Source of the DNA: Meishania litoralis
GTDB lineage: Bacteria; Bacteroidota; Bacteroidia; Flavobacteriales; Flavobacteriaceae
Assembly (NCBI RefSeq): GCF_042611095.1
Contig: NZ_JBHFPV010000002.1
Span: 558,001-622,000 of the forward strand
Direction: 5' to 3'
DNA: 64,000 bases
Positions 24,414-32,097 of this stretch are shown in pieces; the stretch's first letter is position 1; each line of letters opens with the position of its first letter. A program made the translations under genes and the position numbers. The notes under the pieces were generated by a model. It made no database searches, was not told the DNA's origin, and worked only from the letters and a program-made list of their open reading frames with translations.

Positions 24414-25111
24414 TGGCCGTTAAAACACTTTCCAATCCTGAGAATCTTCTAGTGCTCTACGAAGACAACCATTTGATCGCGGTCAACAAGCGTCCGGGCG
24501 ATATCGTTCAGGGCGATAAGACCGGTGATGCGCCATTAAGCGAGGTGGTAAAGGCATATATCAAGAAAAAGTACGATAAGCCGGGCAATGTGTATTTGGG
24601 AGTGGCCCATCGTTTAGATCGCCCTACTTCAGGTATCGTGGTCTTTGCCAAAACGTCAAAGGCCCTCACACGAATGAACCGATTGTTCGCCGAAAAGGCA
24701 ACGAAAAAAACGTATTGGGCCATTGTCAAGAACAATCCTGAAAATCAGCATGATACCTTGATCCATTGGTTAAAGCGGAATACCAAACAGAACAAATCGT
24801 ACGCCCATACCAAAGAAGTCCACGACAGTAAAAGAGCGGTTCTCGAATACCGGATCGCCAAAAAACTCGACCGCTATGCCTTGTTGGAAATCGATCTGCA
24901 GACCGGAAGGCACCATCAGATACGCGCACAATTGGCGGCCATCGGTTGCCCTATCAAGGGGGACCTTAAGTACGGCTTCGATCGTAGCAATACCGATGGC
25001 AGCATTCATTTACACGCACGTAGGCTCGCTTTTGTCCATCCGGTAAAAAAGGAAATGTTGGAAATCGTCGCCGACCCGCCACAAGATCCAGTTTGGAACG
25101 CTTGTTGTTAA
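24413..25111 (+). CDS. RluA family pseudouridine synthase
   Basis: 232 aa, GTG start at 24413 inside the lspA stop (TAGTG). The catalytic block VAHRLDRPTSGIVVFAKTSKAL contains the essential Asp of HRLDxxTSG. Also visible are the YLxxVK-type NVYLGVAHR lead-in and DLQTGRHHQIRAQLAAIGCPIKGDLKYG. There is no S4 domain, so this is the short RluA/TruC-like class. The RNA target (rRNA or tRNA position) cannot be told from sequence. Confidence 0.93.
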   Translation: MAVKTLSNPENLLVLYEDNHLIAVNKRPGDIVQGDKTGDAPLSEVVKAYIKKKYDKPGNVYLGVAHRLDRPTSGIVVFAKTSKALTRMNRLFAEKATKKTYWAIVKNNPENQHDTLIHWLKRNTKQNKSYAHTKEVHDSKRAVLEYRIAKKLDRYALLEIDLQTGRHHQIRAQLAAIGCPIKGDLKYGFDRSNTDGSIHLHARRLAFVHPVKKEMLEIVADPPQDPVWNACC

Positions 25112-25149
25112 TTTCTTTATATTTAAACATATATTCTAAACACACGACC

Positions 25150-25695
25150 ATGATCAAAAGAACACTGATATTAGGCGGTCTCATGCTGCTCAGCGCCTGT
25201 AGTACGTACAATTCGATAGATTCGTTTTACGAGGCCCACAAAAACGATGACCAGGTTACCGCAATTCGGGTACCCCAGTTCATGTTGTCATTGATCGGCA
25301 ACATATCACCTGAGATGCAATCGTTGATCGGCAACACGAGAGATTTGCGGTATATGCAGTTTCCGAGTACCACACCTGCGAGAACTCAATTCTTGAACAA
25401 GCAAATGAACGGAATTACCGGAAGTTCGTTCATCGAAGTATACCGAAAGAACGACGACCTGAAGCGCAATATCGTTTCGATACGGGAAAAACGAAATGCG
25501 GTCAAAGAAATATTGATCTACAACAACAACGCGGCCCGCGGTTCATTTCTATATTTCAATGGCAATTTCGACCCCGTGAAGGTCCGCGAGATGGCACGGA
25601 GCGAAGAATTTCAAAAGCTCGGAGACGGCCTCATCGATCAATTCAATATGGGTACCCCGGGAATAAACGAAAAAGATAATCCAGATCAAAATTAG
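25150..25695 (+). CDS. DUF4252 family lipoprotein
   Basis: 181 aa from the ATG at 25150, which gives the lipoprotein signal MIKRTLILGGLMLLSACS. The body (EAHKNDDQVTAIRVPQFMLSLIG, SFIEVYRKNDDLKRNIVSIREKRNAVKEILIY, GSFLYFNGNFDPVKVREMA) matches the DUF4252 pattern found in Bacteroidota. Function unknown. A start 19 codons upstream would bury the signal sequence and is rejected. Convergent with the DMT exporter gene. Confidence 0.85.
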   Translation: MIKRTLILGGLMLLSACSTYNSIDSFYEAHKNDDQVTAIRVPQFMLSLIGNISPEMQSLIGNTRDLRYMQFPSTTPARTQFLNKQMNGITGSSFIEVYRKNDDLKRNIVSIREKRNAVKEILIYNNNAARGSFLYFNGNFDPVKVREMARSEEFQKLGDGLIDQFNMGTPGINEKDNPDQN

Positions 25696-25727
25696 AGCAT
25701 CGCCAAGGGAGATTTTTTAGGCTTCTT

Positions 25728-26591
25728 TTATTTTTTATAAGAGCGGACACTTTCGATAATCACGGAACCGAGTATTAATATTCCTCCAAAAATGGTTGTC
25801 CATGAAGGAATTTCGGAAAGGAACAAGGCACCGATCAAAATACCGTAAACGGGTTGAATGCTGCTGATTATACTGGCTGTGGTAATCGAAAAATGTTGAA
25901 AGCTCCTCAAGAACAACGTATGCCCTATGGCTGTGGTCAATAAGGCAAGGGCGGCCAATCCTTTCCATTGCCCCAACACAAGTTCAAAATCGGCCCGATA
26001 CAATGCGGGCAACAACAGAATACCGATAATCGCGGCTTGGTAGGTCATCAAGACCGAACCATTGTAATTGTTCACTTTTGTCTTCAATAATATATTGCGC
26101 AGTGCATAAAAAAACGCGGAGAGCATACCCAATAGAACCGCAATGGAATAGTCGTTTTCCAAGTCAAAATCGGGCACCAAAAAGTAAATTCCGAAGAGTA
26201 CTAGAAGTCCGAGTAGCAGATGAACACGCTGCAATTTGACCTTCAATATCAAAGGTTCCAAAAAAGAGGTCAGTATCGGGTAGGTGAACAATGAGAGCAT
26301 GCCGATCGCCACATTCGACAATCGCAACGAATAGAAATAAAAGATCCAATGCAGGCCCATCAATACCCCTGTCAAAAAAATGTGCAGACGGTCCTTGATC
26401 TCAATGTAAAATGAAAGGCCCTTCCACCTACAATAGATCCATAACAGGGCAAAGGCCAAAAGGGCACGAATGCCGATCGTTATGGGTACGGGCAAATCGA
26501 CATAACGCCCCAAGGCACCCGAGGTGCTTATGAACAGCATGGCCAGATTGATCTCTAGCAAATGTGAAACATGACCGCTATCTCTCCTCAC
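25728..26591 (-). CDS. EamA/DMT superfamily transporter
   Basis: 287 aa with about ten hydrophobic helices in two EamA repeats: the first from LLEINLAMLFISTSGALGRYVDLPVPITIGIRALLAF, the second from DYSIAVLLGMLSAFFYALRNILLK. The C-terminal end has the usual PVYGILIGALFLSEIPSWTTIFGGILILGSVI. Predicted inner-membrane exporter of metabolites such as amino acids or nucleosides; the substrate is unknown. GTG start at 26591, four bases after the upstream gene's stop, so likely co-translated with it. Confidence 0.92.
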   Translation of the reverse strand: MRRDSGHVSHLLEINLAMLFISTSGALGRYVDLPVPITIGIRALLAFALLWIYCRWKGLSFYIEIKDRLHIFLTGVLMGLHWIFYFYSLRLSNVAIGMLSLFTYPILTSFLEPLILKVKLQRVHLLLGLLVLFGIYFLVPDFDLENDYSIAVLLGMLSAFFYALRNILLKTKVNNYNGSVLMTYQAAIIGILLLPALYRADFELVLGQWKGLAALALLTTAIGHTLFLRSFQHFSITTASIISSIQPVYGILIGALFLSEIPSWTTIFGGILILGSVIIESVRSYKK

Positions 26592-26595
26592 CTAC

Positions 26596-28140
26596 TTATC
26601 GGGTAATTTCCATAGACTTTTCACGAATAATCTGCGCCACGGGCTTATTCTCCAAATGGCTTTCCAACCAAGAAATGATGTCAAGGTAAAGAAACGCCCG
26701 TCGCTCATAGGGGTGTTCTTCATATTTTTTCAGCTCGGCATGTAATTTTCTGAACTCCTCCTGCAATTCATGAGGGTAGATATTGCCCAGATTCCTTAAA
26801 AATTTGATCATTTCTCGCTGTACCGCATGCAGATCGTTCATCTTAAGCAAGAATTTATAGGTACTTTTCAACTGTACTTCGAGGTGATAGTCCATACCCG
26901 CCTCATAATGGGCGACCAGACTCAGAACACGTGCAAAACACATAAGGTCTTCACGCATTTTCAGATTCTTGTTATTGATGATTTTTTTGAGATAGACAAT
27001 ACAGTTCTTATTATCGCCATTGCCAAAATACAGGCAGGCTATTTTATAGTACAAGACCATAATATGATGGGCATCGATACGCCCCTTATGCTTGTTGATT
27101 CCGTACTCAATGATCCGTACGAGGTATAGTCCTTTTGCAAATGTGCCTTCCAAAAAATGTTGGTTCAGCCGATTTGCGTTGATGTAGAGAAAACTCAGGG
27201 AAGCAATATTATCGTTCTTAGGAAAATCGGAGCCTTCGACCACCGCTTCCAATTGTTTGAGTGTTTCTTTAAATTGGGAAGCATAACGTACATAAAACAA
27301 GGATTCAAGCAAATAATGATTTCCTTTCAAAAAGAAGACAGGATTCAATTGGATCATATCTTTGTGCTCATAAAAAAGATCTACCCATTTACTTGAGTAT
27401 TTATAGCACGAAAGGAAGTCTTGAATCAAAAAACTATACCATAAATGGGCCTTATAGAGCCATAGCTTTTCTCGAAAACCCAGTTTTTCAATATCGTATT
27501 TCGGTAAATGCCTTTCAAAATACCTTTTTATGCGCTGATAGTCCTCATCGCTCTGAACATAACCGATTTTCAGCATCATTCCGTAAAGTTGCAGCGATAG
27601 GTTCGAAAGTTTGCTCGTCATTACGTTCTGGGCGGATAGCTCTTTGGCCTGAACGGCCAACTCATCGGCCCTATCAGGTATACTGCGCGTAATGTATTGG
27701 GTCTCGATTATTTTCTCGAACTCGACGATTTCGTACGCGATGTTCTTTTCCTCATTGTCGATGGCCAATGATTTGGCCTTATCCAAAATCTTCAGGCTCT
27801 GTTTGTAAAGTCCCTTTTGATACAGAATGGTCGCAAAATCAAGCTGTTCGCGAATCTGAACCCTGATGTTTTGATTCACGGGATTCAACCTCAAACTGAC
27901 CAATATCTGTTTGTAAAGATGCGCCTTTAGGTTTGAAAGCTGTGCCTTTTTTACGATGCCGCTTCCCAGAATTACTTTTTCATCGTATCGTTTTATCTTG
28001 TCCAACAGATTGAAAAGGGCCAAAAATTTGGCGTCGGCATTGACCCCCAAACGGCCAACATACAACTTAAACTGCCTTTTTTCGGACTTTGAGAGCGATT
28101 TTACCAATATGAACAGGGCATCTTTATGCGCATTTGTCAT
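26596..28140 (-). CDS. Helical-repeat (TPR-like) cytosolic protein, unknown function
   Basis: 514 aa with no signal peptide or membrane helix. It is almost entirely amphipathic helix, with TPR-like pairs such as LDFATILYQKGLYKQSLKILDKAKSLA and VLYYKIACLYFGNGDNKNCIVYLKKII. The N-terminus (AHKDALFILVKSLSKSEKRQFKLYV) and the C-terminal LYLDIISWLESHLE are conserved-looking blocks that I associate with uncharacterised Bacteroidota proteins. It probably acts as a scaffold. Its partner on the transcript is the DMT exporter, which gives no obvious role. Confidence 0.75.
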   Translation of the reverse strand: MTNAHKDALFILVKSLSKSEKRQFKLYVGRLGVNADAKFLALFNLLDKIKRYDEKVILGSGIVKKAQLSNLKAHLYKQILVSLRLNPVNQNIRVQIREQLDFATILYQKGLYKQSLKILDKAKSLAIDNEEKNIAYEIVEFEKIIETQYITRSIPDRADELAVQAKELSAQNVMTSKLSNLSLQLYGMMLKIGYVQSDEDYQRIKRYFERHLPKYDIEKLGFREKLWLYKAHLWYSFLIQDFLSCYKYSSKWVDLFYEHKDMIQLNPVFFLKGNHYLLESLFYVRYASQFKETLKQLEAVVEGSDFPKNDNIASLSFLYINANRLNQHFLEGTFAKGLYLVRIIEYGINKHKGRIDAHHIMVLYYKIACLYFGNGDNKNCIVYLKKIINNKNLKMREDLMCFARVLSLVAHYEAGMDYHLEVQLKSTYKFLLKMNDLHAVQREMIKFLRNLGNIYPHELQEEFRKLHAELKKYEEHPYERRAFLYLDIISWLESHLENKPVAQIIREKSMEITR

Positions 28141-28205
28141 CGTAAAAAAAAGTATTTAAGTTATTGCAAGCCAGTAAATTATTATATCTAAAAAGTTCAT
28201 TAACA

Positions 28206-28238
28206 TTGTAAATGAAAAGTCTACTTTCGCTATCTTCG
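28206..28238 (+). promoter_or_regulatory. Candidate leuA promoter
   Basis: TTG at 28206-28208, 22 bp spacer and TATCTTCG at 28231-28238 approximate the Bacteroidota sigma-ABfr pattern TTG-N17-23-TAnnTTTG with one mismatch in the -7 box. The expected start point near 28242 leaves a leader of about 48 nt that contains the palindrome at 28259-28274. Confidence 0.4.
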
Positions 28239-28258
28239 CCCTACTGGTCATATCTTCG

Positions 28259-28274
28259 TTAAGACGAGTCTTAA
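28259..28274 (+). promoter_or_regulatory. Palindrome just upstream of leuA
   Basis: TTAAGAC (28259-28265) and GTCTTAA (28268-28274) are perfect inverted arms around GA, ending 15 nt before the leuA ATG. A 2-nt loop is too tight for a stable RNA hairpin, so a DNA operator is the better reading. Confidence 0.4.
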
Positions 28275-28289
28275 AACTACGTAAATATA

Positions 28290-29462
28290 ATGAGTAAAGA
28301 TATAGTACACATTTTTGATACAACGCTTCGCGATGGGGAGCAAGTGCCGGGCTGCAAACTTGACACCGAGCAGAAATTGGTCATCGCCGAACGGCTGGAT
28401 GAATTGGGGGTGGACATCATAGAGGCCGGATTTCCAATTTCAAGTCCGGGGGACTTTAACTCTGTGGACCAAATTTCGAAAATTGTCAAGAACGCCACGG
28501 TATGCGGGTTGACCCGCGCGGTAAAAAAAGACATCGAGGTGGCTGCCGAAGCACTCAAAAATGCCAAAAGACCAAGAATCCATACAGGCATCGGAACCTC
28601 AGACTCCCACATTAAACACAAATTCAACTCGAACCGCGAAGCTATAATCGAAAGAGCTGTAGAGGCGGTAAGTTATGCGAAGAAGTTTGTAGAGGATGTG
28701 GAATTTTATGCGGAAGATGCCGGAAGAACCGATAATGATTTTCTTGCCAGGGTATGCGAGGCCGTCATCAAGGCAGGTGCCACCGTGCTCAATATTCCAG
28801 ATACGACGGGATATTGTCTCCCAGAAGAATACGGGGCGAAAATGAAGTATCTAAAAGAAAACGTAAAGGGAATACACAAGGCAAGACTATCTTGCCATTG
28901 CCACAATGACCTTGGACTTGCAACGGCGAATTCGATTGCCGGAGTGGTCAACGGAGCGAGACAGATCGAATGTACCATCAACGGACTTGGCGAAAGGGCC
29001 GGAAACACATCACTTGAAGAAGTGGTCATGATTTTGAGGCAACATCCTGATTTGGGATTGGACACCAACGTAAACAGCCGATTGCTGTACGACACCAGTC
29101 AAATGGTCTCCCAGAAAATGGGGGTGATGGTACAGCCCAACAAGGCCATCGTTGGGGCCAATGCCTTTGCCCATAGTTCAGGCATTCATCAAGACGGCGT
29201 CATCAAGAACCGCGAGACATACGAAATAATAGACCCTGCCGATGTCGGCGTCAACGAATCTTCGATTGTACTTACCGCAAGAAGCGGAAGGGCCGCCCTA
29301 GCGTACAGGGCCAAAAAAGTCGGGTATGAACTCACCAAAGTGCAGTTGGATGTCGTTTACCAGGAATTTCTAAATTATGCTGACCGTAAAAAAGAAGTCA
29401 TGGACGAAGATATCCATGAAATTGTAGAGGCCAGTAAAATCAACATCGAAAGCCTTACCTAA
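28290..29462 (+). CDS. leuA: 2-isopropylmalate synthase, short form without regulatory domain
   Basis: 390 aa. Condenses 2-oxoisovalerate and acetyl-CoA at the start of leucine synthesis. The TIM barrel begins IVHIFDTTLRDGEQVPGCKL; the metal-binding SCHCHNDLGLATANS motif and GLGERAGNTSLEEVVM follow. The LeuA accessory domain is represented by GANAFAHSSGIHQDGVIKN and a helical tail, but the roughly 110-residue C-terminal leucine-binding domain of the usual ~510-aa enzyme is absent. Feedback inhibition would therefore differ. A homocitrate or citramalate synthase is possible but linkage to leuB favours LeuA. leuB follows directly. Confidence 0.9.
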   Translation: MSKDIVHIFDTTLRDGEQVPGCKLDTEQKLVIAERLDELGVDIIEAGFPISSPGDFNSVDQISKIVKNATVCGLTRAVKKDIEVAAEALKNAKRPRIHTGIGTSDSHIKHKFNSNREAIIERAVEAVSYAKKFVEDVEFYAEDAGRTDNDFLARVCEAVIKAGATVLNIPDTTGYCLPEEYGAKMKYLKENVKGIHKARLSCHCHNDLGLATANSIAGVVNGARQIECTINGLGERAGNTSLEEVVMILRQHPDLGLDTNVNSRLLYDTSQMVSQKMGVMVQPNKAIVGANAFAHSSGIHQDGVIKNRETYEIIDPADVGVNESSIVLTARSGRAALAYRAKKVGYELTKVQLDVVYQEFLNYADRKKEVMDEDIHEIVEASKINIESLT

Positions 29463-30581
29463 ATGCATTTGAAGATTGCCCTTTTGGGCGGGGATGGTAT
29501 CGGTCCCGAGGTTCTTGCGGAGGCCGTAAAAACATTACGATCCGTGGCCGACATTTTTGGCCATAATTTCACATTTAAAAAGGCGGTGATCGGGGCAAAG
29601 GCCATAAACGATTCTAGAAGTCCCCTACCCCAGGAAACCATTGATATCTGTCGCGAATGTGATGCCGTGCTGTTCGGAGCGATAGGTTCACTTGAATATG
29701 ATAACGACCCAGATGCCCAAGTAAGACCGGAACAAGGCTTGCTTCAACTTCGAAAGGAGTTAGGACTCTATGCCAACATTAGGCCCATAAAGGTGTTTCA
29801 CCATCTTATCCCCGGTTCTCCATTAAAGAGGCACATTATCAAAGGAACCGATTTTGTGATTTTCAGAGAGTTGACCAATGGCATTTATTTCGGTGAAAAA
29901 AAATTGGATCGCGATGGTACCCATGCCTCGGACCTTTACGAATATTCAGAGGGCGAAATCAGCCAAATAGCGCACTTGGCTTTCAAAGCTGCCAAAAAAA
30001 GAAGCAAGAAACTAACGCTGGTCGACAAGGCAAATGTGCTCGAAACCTCTAGACTTTGGCGCCGAGTGGTCATGGCGATAGCCAAAAGCTACCCAGAAGT
30101 GGCATTGGAATGTATTTATATTGACAAAGCAACAACGCAAATGATGCTTGATCCCAGCCGATTTGACGTTATTTTGACCGATAGTTTTTTCGGCGATATC
30201 TTAAATGATCAAGCAAGCGTGCTTTTGGGCTCCACAGGAATACTACCTTCGGCCTCGATCGGTTCAGACACCGCGATGTTCGAACCGGTGCATGGGTCGT
30301 ATCCGCAAGCTGCCGGTAAAAACATTGCGAACCCGGTCGCATCGATTCTCAGTGTCGCGCTGCTATTGCAGCATTTTGGACTTGAAGAGGAGTCTAACGC
30401 GGTCGTTTCTTCGGTACTATTGTCTTTCAACAAAGAGGTGGTCACATCTGATATTCTGGGCAGTAGCAAGTACGGCACCGACTACGTGGGCGACTATATT
30501 GCCAACAATATTGTCGATACCGGCGATATTCTGACCATGAACGATGAAAATATATGGTTGGGCAAGTCTACCATAATCTGA
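29463..30581 (+). CDS. leuB: 3-isopropylmalate dehydrogenase
   Basis: 372 aa; oxidises and decarboxylates 3-isopropylmalate using NAD. Marks: KIALLGGDGIGPEVLAEAV, RPEQGLLQLRKELGLYANIRP, FRELTNGIYFGEK, VDKANVLETSRLWRRVV, and DSFFGDILNDQASVLLGSTGILPSASIG with the Mg-binding aspartates, then FEPVHGSYPQAAGKNIANPVA. The ATG directly abuts the leuA stop, so the two are co-translated. leuC and leuD are not in this window, and what lies upstream is unrelated, so the leucine genes are split in this organism. Confidence 0.96.
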   Translation: MHLKIALLGGDGIGPEVLAEAVKTLRSVADIFGHNFTFKKAVIGAKAINDSRSPLPQETIDICRECDAVLFGAIGSLEYDNDPDAQVRPEQGLLQLRKELGLYANIRPIKVFHHLIPGSPLKRHIIKGTDFVIFRELTNGIYFGEKKLDRDGTHASDLYEYSEGEISQIAHLAFKAAKKRSKKLTLVDKANVLETSRLWRRVVMAIAKSYPEVALECIYIDKATTQMMLDPSRFDVILTDSFFGDILNDQASVLLGSTGILPSASIGSDTAMFEPVHGSYPQAAGKNIANPVASILSVALLLQHFGLEEESNAVVSSVLLSFNKEVVTSDILGSSKYGTDYVGDYIANNIVDTGDILTMNDENIWLGKSTII

Positions 30582-30594
30582 CCTTTCTCGGGAT

Positions 30595-31815
30595 TTATTC
30601 TGCCAAGAGTTTTTTTATGAAAGCGTCAAACCCGGTTTTGAATTCATCGGATTTTTCACCTGTGGCAGGTCCGTTAAAGCCTGTATGGATTTTACGAACA
30701 TTGCCCTGCCTATCAATAAATATCGTTGTAGGATAAGATAATACGTGGTTCAACATAGGCAGTTTCTTTTGTGCTTCTTCCTTGTCCGAGGTTCCAAATT
30801 GTGCCAAAAGAATAGGGTATTCGACCCCTATTCTATCGCGTAGGCGTTGAATACTTTTAAAGGCCCCGGCAGATGTTTTTGCATATTCAAATGCAAGAGC
30901 GACTACCTCGACCTCAAGGTTCGGATTATTTTTTAAATATGTGACCAGAAACTTGGTTTCATCAAGGCAATTCGGGCACCAAGTACCCATAATCTGCACG
31001 ACGACGACCTTGTTCTTAAATTGCCCATCATCCAATGAGACCACCTTTCCCGAAACATCTGGGAAAGAAAAGGTCAGCTTATCATATCCTTCTTTTAGGT
31101 AGGTCAACGAATCTTCGGAAGGCAACTCGTAAAACTCGTTTCTAACGGCCACAAAAGGTTCTTTAAAGTGGTTTCCCGAATAGAATGTTCCATTTAATGC
31201 GCTATCGGAAACCTTTGCGGTGAACAGAAAGGCATGTGCTCCATCAAAGGTCGACAACTTAACCGAATCACCGTCCATGACACCTTCAAGATAACGATAA
31301 TCACCTGTGGTGGTCCTAAATGTTCCTTTGACAATGTTATCGGTTTGGCTGAAGATTCCTTTGGCCAAATAAGCATCCTCGGTGCCGGGGCTAAATTCGG
31401 TTTCCCAGATTCCTGATATTTCTCCAATGGGTTTGTTACGTGTTTTGAAACGTTGTTTTACTCCTCGAATGGCCTTAAACGGAACGATTCGGTCCAAACT
31501 TTCCTTTATGAACTCGCCTTCCATGGTATTTTCCGAAAACTTGCCTCCCAAATAACCTTCAAAGACAGGGGTTCTAACGGTAACCGAGTCGTCGATAATC
31601 TCTATTTCATCGACAATGATAACCTCATCTGCATTGTAGATCTCCATTTTATACCGTCCCGCCTCGTCAGAAATCAACCTAAAATTAAAAGGCAATACTT
31701 CATCATCCATTACCTCGAGCTGCGCCAACCAAATACCGTCCAAAGATTTAATTTTCTTTGGTTCTTTGCAGGATGATACGCAAAGAAATAGTAATAGAAT
31801 GATAATTTTTTTCAT
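30595..31815 (-). CDS. TlpA family thioredoxin-like lipoprotein
   Basis: 406 aa with a lipoprotein signal (MKKIIILLLFLCVSSC). The first ~240 residues form a beta-rich domain of lipocalin-like repeats (GIWLAQLEV..., GIWETEFSPG..., GTFYSGNHF). The C-terminal thioredoxin fold (about 255-400) carries the redox motif GTWCPNCLDE, with the cis-Pro region LSYPTTIFIDRQG. It is probably a periplasm-facing thiol reductant or cytochrome-maturation type protein. Convergent with leuB, 13 bp apart. Confidence 0.9.
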   Translation of the reverse strand: MKKIIILLLFLCVSSCKEPKKIKSLDGIWLAQLEVMDDEVLPFNFRLISDEAGRYKMEIYNADEVIIVDEIEIIDDSVTVRTPVFEGYLGGKFSENTMEGEFIKESLDRIVPFKAIRGVKQRFKTRNKPIGEISGIWETEFSPGTEDAYLAKGIFSQTDNIVKGTFRTTTGDYRYLEGVMDGDSVKLSTFDGAHAFLFTAKVSDSALNGTFYSGNHFKEPFVAVRNEFYELPSEDSLTYLKEGYDKLTFSFPDVSGKVVSLDDGQFKNKVVVVQIMGTWCPNCLDETKFLVTYLKNNPNLEVEVVALAFEYAKTSAGAFKSIQRLRDRIGVEYPILLAQFGTSDKEEAQKKLPMLNHVLSYPTTIFIDRQGNVRKIHTGFNGPATGEKSDEFKTGFDAFIKKLLAE

Positions 31816-32097
31816 ATCGCATTTTTGCTTTATATGGGTCGCATGCGCTCCGAGAAAATTACGATAATAATGTCAGTGCGTAACCTATTCGATTTTCAAA
31901 TAATTGTAAGCATACAAATTTGTGACGCACAATTGGGAAAACTGCTTTCTCTAGGGCCGAGTTCTTTTAATAAATTTGCAGTCTACCGATACAGAACAAA
32001 AAAACGGCGAAAATTACGGCCGATCAAGTAATTTTGTGGCCAATTGAAAAAGTTTGACGTGTTCATTCTTTATCTTTACCGCCTTTAAAAACGAACC

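Noticed and set aside
31825..32031. Open frame of 68 codons between the TlpA gene and pheT
   Set aside because: Sequence composition is random, with no motif; the stretch is better read as divergent promoter DNA with TAnnTTTG boxes.
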